Assembly (NCBI GenBank): GCA_028275105.1
Contig: JAQCNI010000074.1
Coordinates: 1-51,694, forward strand
Length of the DNA stretch: 51,694 nt
Origin: Halorubrum sp.
Lineage (GTDB): Archaea; Halobacteriota; Halobacteria; Halobacteriales; Haloferacaceae
Direction of reading: 5' to 3'
Every line of letters begins with the position of its first letter. The first letter of the stretch is position 1. This document shows positions 36,108 through 45,030 of the stretch, piece by piece. The notes beneath the pieces were generated by a model. The model ran no database searches. It was given only the letters and a program-made list of their open reading frames with translations, and was not told where the DNA came from. The translations under genes and the position numbers were made by a program.

Positions 36108-36911
36108 ATGTACGCGACGACGCTCGCGCTCGTCGGGGCGACCGGCGGCGCGGGCACGACGCGAACCGCCGTGGAACTGGCGGCGGTCGGCGCGCGTGGC
36201 GGCCGCGACGTCGTCGTCATCGACGCCGCCGTTGCGACGCAGGGGCTCTCCGAGTACGTCCACGGCCGGATCGGAACCGACCTCACGACGCTGCTCACCG
36301 ACGGGGCGGGCGCGTCGCTATCGGCGGCGACGTACCCGATCGCGGTCGGTGGGGAACACGGTGACGGAAAGCGCGGCGGCGCGGGGAGTTCCGCGGAATC
36401 CGATCTTCCGGGCCGTGCCGACGTCGTCCCCGCCCGCGCCCCCTTCGAGCGGGTCGCCCGGGCCAAAACGGCGGAGGCGGCGCGCAAGCTGGAGCGCCGG
36501 ATCGACGAGGCGGCGACCGCCTACGACGCCGTCGTCGTCGACACCTCGCCGGTCGCGTCGAACGAGGCGGTCGCGGCGGTGACGGCCGCCGACCGCGTCG
36601 GCGCGGTCCGCCCCGCGACGCCTCACGGTCGCGACGCGCTTCAGCGACTTCGGGGTCGGATCGCGGACGTGGGCGCGACCGTCGACGGAACGGTAGCGGT
36701 CAGTCGTTCGGCGGACGGCAACGGGGACGACGCGGCCGTGGACGCCGACGTCGTCCTCCCGCGGACGGACCCGTTCGTTGCCGACGCGCCGACGGCGGCG
36801 ACGACCGACGGCGGGTACGCCCGGGCGGTCGCGGACGCCCACGGGCGGCTGTTTGACACGGCCGTCGACGTCGACTTCGAGGCGGGCGGATTCGTCGACC
36901 GGCTCGGGTGA
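36108..36911 (+). CDS. MinD/ParA-like protein with degenerate P-loop
   Basis: A 267-residue SIMIBI-class protein. The N-terminus MYATTLALVGATGGAGTTR aligns with the deviant Walker A (KGGxGKT) but both lysines are replaced. The switch-like VVVIDAAVATQG and VVVDTSPVASNEA are kept. Nucleotide binding or hydrolysis is therefore doubtful. Haloarchaea encode many MinD-like proteins, some non-catalytic. It converges on a hypothetical gene at 36931, which may be its partner. Confidence 0.75.
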   Translation: MYATTLALVGATGGAGTTRTAVELAAVGARGGRDVVVIDAAVATQGLSEYVHGRIGTDLTTLLTDGAGASLSAATYPIAVGGEHGDGKRGGAGSSAESDLPGRADVVPARAPFERVARAKTAEAARKLERRIDEAATAYDAVVVDTSPVASNEAVAAVTAADRVGAVRPATPHGRDALQRLRGRIADVGATVDGTVAVSRSADGNGDDAAVDADVVLPRTDPFVADAPTAATTDGGYARAVADAHGRLFDTAVDVDFEAGGFVDRLG

Positions 36912-36930
36912 CGCGGGACGGCGTTCCGTC

Positions 36931-37452
36931 TTAGCGGGAGCCCTTGGGTGCGTCGAGCGCGTCGGCGAGCGGGTCGTCCGCACCGAGGGCGGAACCGATC
37001 GGCGACGACCCGGCGAGACCCGCCTCGACCGCGTCCGCGACCGCCGGCAGGGGATCGTGCGTTTCGACGTACGTCGCGAGCGCGAACGCCGAGTCGTCGC
37101 CGCCGGCGAGTCCGACCGCCTCGCTGCGCGCCATCCGCCCGTCGAGCCAGTCGCGAACGATCCCTCGCCGCGTCGGCGCGAACGGATGGACGCCCGACAC
37201 GCCACAGCGGTGGAGGGTCTTCGCGGCCGTCATGGGGGAAATCCCCGCCTCGTCGGCGGCATCGGCGACGCTCCGGCCGGCCGTGTACGCGTCGACCAGC
37301 GTCGCCGTCGCCGCGGGCGTACACGGGAGATCGTCGCCGTGACCGTCGAGGCGCTCCGCGAGCGGCGTGTCGGTGTCGTCCGCGACGGCCACGCCGCGCT
37401 CGTTCTGGCCCACCGTCACTTCGAGCCCCTCGGCGATCTCCGACAGCGTCAT
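36931..37452 (-). CDS. Conserved protein with central helix-turn-helix (DUF7858-like)
   Basis: A 173-residue protein. SVADAADEAGISPMTAAKTLHRCG is a clear helix-turn-helix (about 80-105), so DNA binding is likely. MTLSEIAEGLEVT could be a further small helical domain. The C-terminal half is Ala/Asp-rich. Function unknown; it is convergent with the MinD-like gene, a pairing I vaguely recall in other haloarchaea. Confidence 0.65.
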   Translation of the reverse strand: MTLSEIAEGLEVTVGQNERGVAVADDTDTPLAERLDGHGDDLPCTPAATATLVDAYTAGRSVADAADEAGISPMTAAKTLHRCGVSGVHPFAPTRRGIVRDWLDGRMARSEAVGLAGGDDSAFALATYVETHDPLPAVADAVEAGLAGSSPIGSALGADDPLADALDAPKGSR

Positions 37453-37614
37453 ACCATTCGATGATGCGGTCGGAGTGATAAAACTACGGGACGTCGTCGA
37501 CTTCGGAGCCGAACCACCGACCGGTTACCGGTCGGTCCATCGTCCGCGATCCGTCCGATCGGCCCCCGATCCTCCGGGGTTTAAGTAAGGGATCGGGCCC
37601 GATGTTCACGTGTG

Positions 37615-38577
37615 ATGAGCCAGGCACGCTCGACCCGCGTTCGCTCGAATCGCTCCCGAACCGCCCGCGACGCAGACGGATCGACCGGAACCGAGATATC
37701 GACCGACGGCCCCGAGCCGCGCGCCGCCGACGAGTGCCCCGAGTGCGGGAACCGGACGCGGGTTGAGAACGCCGAGCGCGTCTGTACGGACTGCGGGCTC
37801 GTCGTCGACGCCGACCGGATCGATCACGGCCCCGAGTGGCGGTCCTTCGACGACGACGACACGAACCCGAAACGCACCGGCGCGCCGATGACCCGGTCGC
37901 GTCACGACCGCGGTCTCTCGACGGAGATCGGCCGGTCGACCCGCGTCAAGGGCCGAAAGCGCCGCCGGCTCTCTCGGATGCGCACCCAGCACAACCGCGC
38001 GCGGATCTCCTCGAAACGCGACCGCAACAAGGTGTACGCCTACACCGAGATACGGCGGCTGACGGGCGCACTCGAACTGCCGGACAGCCTCCGCGACACC
38101 GCCTGCTCGCTGTTCGATTCCGCACAGTCCGAGAGCCTGCTCCGGGGGCGCTCGTTGGAGGGGTTCGCGGCCGCCTGCGTCTACGTCGCGTGTCGCACCG
38201 CCGACGTCGCCCGGACCGTACGCGAGGTGTGCGTGGAGGCGAAGGCGACGGAGGCGGAACACCGCGCGGCGTTCGACGCGATGAACCGCGAGCTCGGGCT
38301 TCCGATCGGCCCGTCCTCGCCCGCGGAGTACCTTCCGCGGTTCGCGAGCGAACTCGACTGTTCGGCCGCCGTCGAGGGGCGCGCACGGGAGCTCGCCGAC
38401 CGCGCGGTCTCGGAGGGGATCGCGAACGGCCGCAACCCCGTCGGAGTCGCGGCCGCCTGCCTGTACACCGCCGCCCGCCAGGGGTCGGGCGACTGTACCC
38501 AGCAGGCGGCCGCGGACGTCGCCGGCGTCACGCCGGTAACGGTCCGCCGGACGTACGCCGACCTGACGGCGGAGTAG
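37615..38577 (+). CDS. tfb: Transcription initiation factor IIB
   Basis: A 320-residue TFB. The zinc ribbon CPEC...CTDC lies at about 43-65, followed by the B-reader region (RVKGRKRRRLSRMR) and two cyclin-like repeats containing SLEGFAAACVYVACR and NPVGVAAACLYTAAR. TFB bridges TBP and RNA polymerase. Haloarchaea have several paralogues, and which one this is cannot be told. ATG 37615 lies about 30 nt behind GGTTTAAG. Confidence 0.93.
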   Translation: MSQARSTRVRSNRSRTARDADGSTGTEISTDGPEPRAADECPECGNRTRVENAERVCTDCGLVVDADRIDHGPEWRSFDDDDTNPKRTGAPMTRSRHDRGLSTEIGRSTRVKGRKRRRLSRMRTQHNRARISSKRDRNKVYAYTEIRRLTGALELPDSLRDTACSLFDSAQSESLLRGRSLEGFAAACVYVACRTADVARTVREVCVEAKATEAEHRAAFDAMNRELGLPIGPSSPAEYLPRFASELDCSAAVEGRARELADRAVSEGIANGRNPVGVAAACLYTAARQGSGDCTQQAAADVAGVTPVTVRRTYADLTAE

Positions 38578-38712
38578 GGCCACGGCCGGGTCTCGATCCG
38601 TTCGTGACCCGGCGTCGTCCCGCCTCCATTCGGCGGCACCCCGGAGGACGAACGCACGCACACGGTCCGAAATCACGAAAACCGTTAAACCCGGCTACCC
38701 TCTAGAGTGTGT

Positions 38713-40470
38713 ATGAGCGCTGACCGGTCCGCGTTGCGGCGGGCCATCGAGCGCGGCGAGCGCGACGGCGGCGCGATCGAGTTCAAGGAGCGACTGACCC
38801 GCGAGGTCCATCTGGCCGAGGGCCGGATGGCGTCGCTCGTGGCGCAGCTCCGGCACCGCGTCCTCTCGGGCGACGGCGAAGCGACGTACGTCCTTGGGGT
38901 GACCGACGACGGCGGACTCGCGGGAATCCCCCCGGACGCCTTCTCCGAGACCATGGACGTGCTCTCGCTCCTCACCGACGAGGCGGACGCCCACATCGCC
39001 GACGTCGAGACGTGGAGTGCGGGGGACGCCATCGAGGATGGTGGCGTCGTCGAGGGCGACGACGGTGGAGCGCGGGCCGACCCCGATGACGGGGCGGGGT
39101 CCGGCGACGACGCCGGACTCGTGGGGCTCGCGACCGTGAGGCAGGGCGGGCGGTTCGAGGCGGACGACGACCACCTCGTCGTCGGGACCGCCGGCCACGT
39201 CGACCACGGAAAGTCGACGCTCGTCGGCACCCTCGTGACCGGCCGCGCCGACGACGGACAGGGCGGGACCCGCGGGTTCCTTGACGTCCAGCCCCACGAG
39301 GTCGAACGCGGGCTGTCCGCCGACCTCTCGTACGCCGTGTACGGCTTTGCCGACGCCGCCGACGAGCCGGTCAGGATGGACAACCCCCACCGGAAGTCCG
39401 ACCGTGCCCGGATCGTCGAGGAGGCCGACCGGCTGGTCTCGTTCGTCGACACGGTGGGCCACGAGCCGTGGCTCCGCACCACGATCCGCGGGCTGGTCGG
39501 CCAGAAACTGGACTACGGGCTGCTCGTCGTCGCCGCCGACGACGGCCCGACCGAGACCACCAAAGAACACCTCGGGATCCTGCTCGCGACGGAGCTGCCG
39601 ACGATCGTCGCGATCACGAAGGCCGACGCCGTGAGCGACGAGCGGTTGGCCGCGGTCGAACGCGAGGTGGAGTCGACGCTGCGCGACGCCGGCCAGACCC
39701 CCCTTCCCGTCGACCGGTACGGGGTTGACGCCGCGGTCGCGGAGGTCGGCGACGGGGTCGTCCCCCTGTTGCGGACCAGCGCGGTCTCGAAGCAGGGGAT
39801 CGATACCCTTGACCAACTGTTCGGCGCCCTCCCGAAGCGGGCGACGCCGGAACGCGAGGCGTTTCGGCTGTACATCGACCGCAGCTACAAGGTAACCGGC
39901 GTCGGCGCGGTCGCGTCCGGGACGGTCAACTCGGGTACCGTCGCGACCGGCGACGAACTCCTCCTCGGCCCGATGCCGGACGGCTCGTTCCGCGAGGTCG
40001 AGGTCCGGTCGATCGAGATGCACTACCACCGGGTCGACGAGGCGACCGCCGGGCGGATCGTCGGGATCGCGTTGAAGGGCGTGGACGAGCCGGAGATCGA
40101 ACGCGGGATGGCGCTCGTGCCCCGCGACGCCGACCCCGAGCCCGTCCGCGAGTTCGAGGCCGAGGTCATGGTGCTCAACCATCCGACTCGGATCCGGGAG
40201 GGGTACGAGCCGGTCGTTCACGTCGAAACCGTCTCGGAGGCGGCGGCGTTCACGCCCGCGGAGGGGCGGCTGCTCCCGGGCGACACCGGGGAGACGCGGA
40301 TTCGGTTCAAGTTTCGCTCCTATCTGGTCGAGGCGGGCCAGCGGTTCGTCTTCCGGGAGGGGTCGAGCAAGGGGGTCGGAACCGTGCGCGACGTGAACTT
40401 TGACGGTCCGACGGACGCGGACGGCCGGGCGGATTCGTCCGGTTCGGATCGCTCGAACGGCCCGCCGTAG
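38713..40470 (+). CDS. GTPBP1-like translational GTPase
   Basis: A 585-residue protein. The N-terminal 150 residues are family-specific with an Asp/Gly-rich insertion. The GTPase domain follows: G1 GHVDHGKST, G3 DTVGHE and G4 TKAD. Two beta-barrel domains then resemble EF-Tu domains 2 and 3. Related proteins are linked to ribosome rescue or mRNA surveillance in eukaryotes. The archaeal role is unclear. ATG 38713 follows GTTAAACC by about 25 nt; the in-frame GTG at 38707 is weaker. Confidence 0.88.
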   Translation: MSADRSALRRAIERGERDGGAIEFKERLTREVHLAEGRMASLVAQLRHRVLSGDGEATYVLGVTDDGGLAGIPPDAFSETMDVLSLLTDEADAHIADVETWSAGDAIEDGGVVEGDDGGARADPDDGAGSGDDAGLVGLATVRQGGRFEADDDHLVVGTAGHVDHGKSTLVGTLVTGRADDGQGGTRGFLDVQPHEVERGLSADLSYAVYGFADAADEPVRMDNPHRKSDRARIVEEADRLVSFVDTVGHEPWLRTTIRGLVGQKLDYGLLVVAADDGPTETTKEHLGILLATELPTIVAITKADAVSDERLAAVEREVESTLRDAGQTPLPVDRYGVDAAVAEVGDGVVPLLRTSAVSKQGIDTLDQLFGALPKRATPEREAFRLYIDRSYKVTGVGAVASGTVNSGTVATGDELLLGPMPDGSFREVEVRSIEMHYHRVDEATAGRIVGIALKGVDEPEIERGMALVPRDADPEPVREFEAEVMVLNHPTRIREGYEPVVHVETVSEAAAFTPAEGRLLPGDTGETRIRFKFRSYLVEAGQRFVFREGSSKGVGTVRDVNFDGPTDADGRADSSGSDRSNGPP

Positions 40471-40483
40471 CGCGATCCGTCCG

Positions 40484-40828
40484 TTACTCCTCGTGTACCG
40501 CCACCAGCTCCATCAACGGGTACCCGTCGCGCATCCGCATCCGCGTATCGACGACCACGCCGTCGTACTCGATCCGCATCTCGACGTCCATCAGCGAGCC
40601 GGTCAGCTCGGTGTACCCGTTCGCGTGGTCGATCACGTCGGCGACGCGGTCGTCGTGGATCTCGACGTCGACGGACGCGCAGTGCGGTTGGTTCTCGATC
40701 GCCTCCGCCATCGCGACCTCGAGCGACCGCGCGTTCGACGGGTTCACCGGCGTCCCCGCGAACTGGTGATACAGGGAGCCGAACTTGATCCCCGCCTCGA
40801 AACACGCCCGTCGGGCGTCGGTTGCCAT
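40484..40828 (-). CDS. mptD: Archaeal dihydroneopterin aldolase
   Basis: A 114-residue protein of the archaeal MptD type, converting dihydroneopterin to 6-hydroxymethyldihydropterin in tetrahydrofolate or methanopterin synthesis. Family-like motifs are AGIKFGSLYHQFAG near the start and GYTELTG centrally. It converges on the GTPase gene with 13 nt between them. Confidence 0.85.
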   Translation of the reverse strand: MATDARRACFEAGIKFGSLYHQFAGTPVNPSNARSLEVAMAEAIENQPHCASVDVEIHDDRVADVIDHANGYTELTGSLMDVEMRIEYDGVVVDTRMRMRDGYPLMELVAVHEE

Positions 40829-40930
40829 GGTGGAGCGCGGTGGCGCCGGCGTAAGTAGCTTCGGCCGACGACGTCGTGCCCGCCGCGGCTCAGAAGGGTT
40901 TTATCGATCGGTAGAGGATCATCCAGGTGA

Positions 40931-42205
40931 ATGGATGAGAACGGTCGGTCCATCGTGACGTTCACGATGGTGTCACACGCCATCGTCCACACGTACGAGC
41001 TCTCCGTTCCCATCCTCGTCGTGATCTGGCTCACGGAGTTCTCGCTGACGACGGCGACGATCGGCACCATCGTCGCTGTCGGCTACGCCCTGTTCGGCAT
41101 GGGTGCGCTCCCGAGCGGGATCCTCGTGGACCGATACAGCACGAAGTCGATGGTCCTGATCGGGTTGGGGGGTATGGGCGCGTCGTTCCTCCTGTTGAGC
41201 GTCGCGCAGGGAACGGCGACGATCGCCCTCGCGCTCGGCCTGTGGGGCGTGTTCGCGAGCGTTCACCATCCGGCGGCGCTCTCGTTGATCTCGACCGGCG
41301 TCTCCGAGAGCGGCACCGGCTTCGCGTACCACGGGATGGCCGGGAACCTCGGCATCGCGTTCGGCCCCTTCATTACCGCCTCGCTGCTCATCGCCTTCGA
41401 CTGGCGGATCGTGACCGCGCTCCTCGTCGTGCCGGCCGTGCTCGCGATCGGGTACGCGTTCACCGCCGAGTTCGACGAGATGGCGGCCGTCAGCACCGAC
41501 GGCGGTCGGGAGGCCGGATCCGATGACACCGACGGAGCTCCCGGACCCGATCCCGACCCGCTTTCGTCGTTCCTCGCCGACAGCAAGTCGCTGTTCACCG
41601 TCGGGTTCTCGCTCGCGTTGGTGATCGTGTTGATGAACGGGCTGTTCTACCGTGGCGCGTTGACGTTTCTCCCGGAGATGCTGGGTGACTTCCTCCCGAG
41701 CGTCACCGACTCGATCCAGTTGTTCGACCCCGGGAGCCGGATCGCCCGGAAGTTCGACCTCGGGTCCTACCTGTATGCGGGACTGTTGACGGTCGGGATC
41801 GCCGGGCAGTACGTCGGGGGAAAGCTCACGGACCGCATCCCCGTGTCGGCGGGGTTGGCCGCCGCCTTCGCCGCGTTGGCCGTCGTGTCGATCCTGTTCG
41901 TCCCCGTCGCCGGGATGGGGCTCGCGCCGCTCATCGCCATCAGCGCGCTGTTCGGATTCGCGCTGTTCACGATCCAACCGCTGTATCAGGCCACGATCGC
42001 CGAATATAGCCCGCCCGACGACCGCGGACTCTCGTACGGGTACACGTACCTCGCGAACTTCGGCGTCGGCGCGACCGGCGCGGCGATCGCCGGGTACCTC
42101 CTCGGCGTCGTGAGCATCGGCCGGACGTTCCTCCTTCTCGCGCTCGCCCCCACGCTCGGGGCCCTCCTCGCGGTGGTGTTGTACGCCGTCGTCGGCGAGG
42201 AGTGA
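40931..42205 (+). CDS. MFS transporter
   Basis: A 424-residue protein with about twelve membrane helices and a charged cytoplasmic loop (about 190-215) between the halves. The loop motif DRYSTKS after helix 2 is the MFS signature. Substrate unknown; drug or sugar efflux are usual for this size. A GGTTTTATCG box (about 40896-40905) precedes it. Confidence 0.88.
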   Translation: MDENGRSIVTFTMVSHAIVHTYELSVPILVVIWLTEFSLTTATIGTIVAVGYALFGMGALPSGILVDRYSTKSMVLIGLGGMGASFLLLSVAQGTATIALALGLWGVFASVHHPAALSLISTGVSESGTGFAYHGMAGNLGIAFGPFITASLLIAFDWRIVTALLVVPAVLAIGYAFTAEFDEMAAVSTDGGREAGSDDTDGAPGPDPDPLSSFLADSKSLFTVGFSLALVIVLMNGLFYRGALTFLPEMLGDFLPSVTDSIQLFDPGSRIARKFDLGSYLYAGLLTVGIAGQYVGGKLTDRIPVSAGLAAAFAALAVVSILFVPVAGMGLAPLIAISALFGFALFTIQPLYQATIAEYSPPDDRGLSYGYTYLANFGVGATGAAIAGYLLGVVSIGRTFLLLALAPTLGALLAVVLYAVVGEE

Positions 42206-42311
42206 GCCGACGGGGAACACCGAGGGGAACGTCGACGGCGTCCCGATCGGGATCGACCGTGGCCCGCCGACCGAACGGAAGGCGTTAGGCCCCCCGCGAA
42301 AACGAAGTCGT

Positions 42312-43631
42312 ATGGATACGCTGTGCGTGACGGGCGGCCGGGTCCTCCATCCCGACGGCCGCGTACGGGAGTCGGACGTCGTCGTCGACCGCGACGAGGG
42401 AACGATCCTCGCCGTGGGATCGGGGAAGTCGGTCGCGGACCACGTCGCCGACGCCTCGGCGACCCTCGACGCGTCGGGCGGGTTGGTGATCCCCGGGCTT
42501 GTCAACGCCCACACCCACGTCGCGATGACGCTACTCCGCGGGTACGCCGACGACAAGCCGCTCGACGCGTGGCTCCGCGAGGACGTCTGGCCCGCTGAGG
42601 CCGCGCTCACGCCCGACGACATCGAGGTCGGCACCGAACTCGGCGTTCTCGAGATGATCCGGTCGGGGACCACCGCGTTCGCGGACATGTACTTCGCGAC
42701 CGACCGCGTCGCCGACGTGGTCGACCGGGCCGGGGTGCGCGCCCGTCTCGGCCACGGCGTCGTGACCGCCGGGAAGGAGGGGTCGGCGGCGGCTGAGGAC
42801 GTCGAGGAGAGTCTGACCGTCGCCGCCGACCTCGACGGGGCCGCCGACGGCCGGATCCGGACCGCCTTCATGCCCCACTCGCTGACGACCGTCGGCGAGG
42901 CGCACCTCCGTGAGGGGATCGACCGTGCGGCCGACGCGGGGGTTCCGGTCCACCTTCACGCCAACGAGACGGTCGACGAGGTCGACCCGATCGTCGAGGC
43001 GCGCGACGAACGACCGATCGAGTACGCCGACGACCTCGGGGCGCTCGGCCCGGGGAACTTCCTCGCGCACTGTGTTCACGTCGACGACGCGGAGATCGGG
43101 CTGCTCGCCGACACCGACACCGCGGTCGTCCACTGTCCGGCCTCGAACATGAAACTCGCGAGCGGGATGGCCCCGGTCGAGCGCCTGCGGGAGGCGGGCG
43201 TCACGGTCGCGTTGGGGACCGACGGGGCGGCCTCGAACAACGACCTCGACCTGTTCGACGAGATGCGCGACGCCGCGATGGTCGGGAAGTTGGCCGCGGC
43301 CGACGCGAGCGCGGTGCCCGCCGCGGCGGCCGTGGAGATGGCGACGGCGGCTGGCGCGGACGCACTCGGGCTCCCCGGCGGCCGCATCGCGGCGGGGGCG
43401 GCCGCCGACCTCGCCGTCGTCGACCTCGACGCGCCGCACCTGACGCCGGTTCACGACCCCGTCTCCCACCTCGCGTACGCGGCCCGCGGTGACGACGTCC
43501 GCCACACCGTCTGTGACGGTCGGGTCCTCATGCGCGACCGGACGGTCCTGACCCTCGACGAGCGCGCGGTCATGGACCGAGCGGCCGCGGCCGCGCGCGA
43601 CCTCGTCTCGCGGGTCGCCGGGGAGGGCTGA
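42312..43631 (+). CDS. Amidohydrolase, SAH/MTA/5'-deoxyadenosine deaminase type
   Basis: A 439-residue amidohydrolase. Metal ligands are in NAHTHV, HLHAN, HCVHVDD and GTDGAASNNDLDLFDEM; the last is typical of S-adenosylhomocysteine/methylthioadenosine deaminases (MtaD/DadD). It would deaminate adenosine derivatives formed by SAM use. The S-adenosylhomocysteinase gene lies 1.4 kb downstream, a coherent context. An atrazine-chlorohydrolase-like substrate is the alternative. Confidence 0.83.
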   Translation: MDTLCVTGGRVLHPDGRVRESDVVVDRDEGTILAVGSGKSVADHVADASATLDASGGLVIPGLVNAHTHVAMTLLRGYADDKPLDAWLREDVWPAEAALTPDDIEVGTELGVLEMIRSGTTAFADMYFATDRVADVVDRAGVRARLGHGVVTAGKEGSAAAEDVEESLTVAADLDGAADGRIRTAFMPHSLTTVGEAHLREGIDRAADAGVPVHLHANETVDEVDPIVEARDERPIEYADDLGALGPGNFLAHCVHVDDAEIGLLADTDTAVVHCPASNMKLASGMAPVERLREAGVTVALGTDGAASNNDLDLFDEMRDAAMVGKLAAADASAVPAAAAVEMATAAGADALGLPGGRIAAGAAADLAVVDLDAPHLTPVHDPVSHLAYAARGDDVRHTVCDGRVLMRDRTVLTLDERAVMDRAAAAARDLVSRVAGEG

Positions 43632-43713
43632 CCGTTGCGCGAGTTGGCGGGGAAGGCTGACCATCGCGCGGGTTGACGAGGAGGATTGACCGTCGCGCGG
43701 GTCGACCGGGAGG
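43627..43713. repeat. Three imperfect 29-bp tandem repeats
   Basis: Units begin at 43627, 43656 and 43685, each starting (GC/AT)TGACC and containing GCGCG. The array starts inside the last codons of the amidohydrolase and runs into the intergenic region. Confidence 0.85.
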
Positions 43714-43778
43714 GTCGGTCCCGGCCTCTCCGGGGGAGACATGGACGAAATTCCCATCTCGTGATACGAACGCGATAA

Positions 43779-43837
43779 ACCCGGACCATACCGGCGATAA
43801 TCCGGGTAAATCCGGATTGGGGGTGTGGCCTTTTTAA
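43779..43837 (+). promoter_or_regulatory. TATA box with upstream palindrome and direct repeats
   Basis: TTTTTAA (43831-43837) is the likely TATA box, about 26 nt before GTG 43863. Just upstream are an inverted repeat ACCCGGA/TCCGGGT (43779-43785/43801-43807), two AATCCGG direct repeats 10 bp apart (43799, 43809) and the palindrome AATCCGGATT (43809-43818). This looks like a regulator-binding region for the secreted protein; the factor is unknown. Confidence 0.5.
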
Positions 43838-43862
43838 CCCGTTTCGGCTCCACCGTCGACAC

Positions 43863-44942
43863 GTGACAATGACACATCGAACGATACACGTGTTACTGAT
43901 CGCCGTCGTCGCGCTCGGTGCGATATCCGGCGTCGCCGCGGCGGACGGCCACGTCGCCGTCGAGGTGACCGACACCGACGGCGACCCGGTCGTAACGGTA
44001 ACCGAGAACGACACGGCCATCGAGAACGCGACGGTGACGGTCGAACCGGTCGACGAGAACGCGTCGTACGTGGGGGCTGGCAACTACACGACCGACGCGA
44101 ACGGAACGGTCGATCTCCCCGCCGCCGAGGAGGACGTGAACGTCTCCGTGACCGCCGAAGCCGACGGGACGGCCGTGACGACCCAGGTCCTGCTCGAGGC
44201 GCCCGCGGACGACGGGACGGATGACGGACTCGCGGTGTCGGTGAGCGACACCGACGCCGAGCCGACGGTGACGGTTGAAGACAACAACACCGCCGCGGAG
44301 AACGCGACGGTGACGGTCGAACTGGTCGACGAGAACGCGTCGTACGCCGGGACGGGCAACTACACGGCCGACGAGAACGGGACGGTCGGCCTCCCCGCCG
44401 CCGAGGAGAACGTTACCGTCGACGTGGCCGCGGCGTACGGGAACGAGACCGCATCGACGACGGCGACCCTGACCGCGGCCGACGAGGTCGACGACGCGGT
44501 CCCGTTCGGGCAGCTCGTCCGTGAGTTCATCGCCGACTTCGCCGACGACCGGTCCGACGGCTCCGGGGTCGCGCTGGCGGACTACGTGACGGAGAACAAT
44601 CCCGGTAACGCGCCGGACAACGCCGGACCGGGGAGCGCGAGCGACGGTCCCGGCAACGCGCCGGCGGACGCCGGTAACGGGAACGGCGACGACGACGACG
44701 ACGAGAACGGTCAGGGTCCGCCCGAGGATGCCGGTAACGGCCAAGGACCGCCCGAAGACGCCGGTAACGGGAACGGTGACGACGACGACGATGCGGACGA
44801 CGGCGACGAGGACGACGCTGAAGACGACGATGCGGACGACGAGAGCGATGACGACGGCGACGAGGACGACGACGAAGATGACGCGGACGCCGACGACGGC
44901 CGCGGCCAAGGCAACGGACAGGGGAACGGCCCCCCCAACTGA
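43863..44942 (+). CDS. Secreted, extremely acidic protein with two Ig-like repeats
   Basis: A 359-residue exported protein. A Sec-type signal peptide (cleavage near ISGVAAADG) is followed by two similar beta domains (about 30-115 and 120-200), each with ENATVTVE(P/L)VDENASY. A linker follows, then a tail (about 245-359) of Asp/Glu runs broken by GNGQGPPEDAG units. N-glycosylation sequons (NAS, NAT, NGT) are frequent. No membrane anchor or sortase-like motif at the end, so it may be free or wall associated; cation or salt binding is plausible. GTG 43863 fits the TATA spacing; ATG 43869 is two codons in. Confidence 0.8.
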   Translation: MTMTHRTIHVLLIAVVALGAISGVAAADGHVAVEVTDTDGDPVVTVTENDTAIENATVTVEPVDENASYVGAGNYTTDANGTVDLPAAEEDVNVSVTAEADGTAVTTQVLLEAPADDGTDDGLAVSVSDTDAEPTVTVEDNNTAAENATVTVELVDENASYAGTGNYTADENGTVGLPAAEENVTVDVAAAYGNETASTTATLTAADEVDDAVPFGQLVREFIADFADDRSDGSGVALADYVTENNPGNAPDNAGPGSASDGPGNAPADAGNGNGDDDDDENGQGPPEDAGNGQGPPEDAGNGNGDDDDDADDGDEDDAEDDDADDESDDDGDEDDDEDDADADDGRGQGNGQGNGPPN

Positions 44943-45030
44943 GATCTGACGCTTCCTCTTTTCGGTCGTTGCCGCCCCGCTGAGACGGCGGTGTCGGCAG
45001 CGTTTAGTGCGCGGTGAGCGTACATCACGT

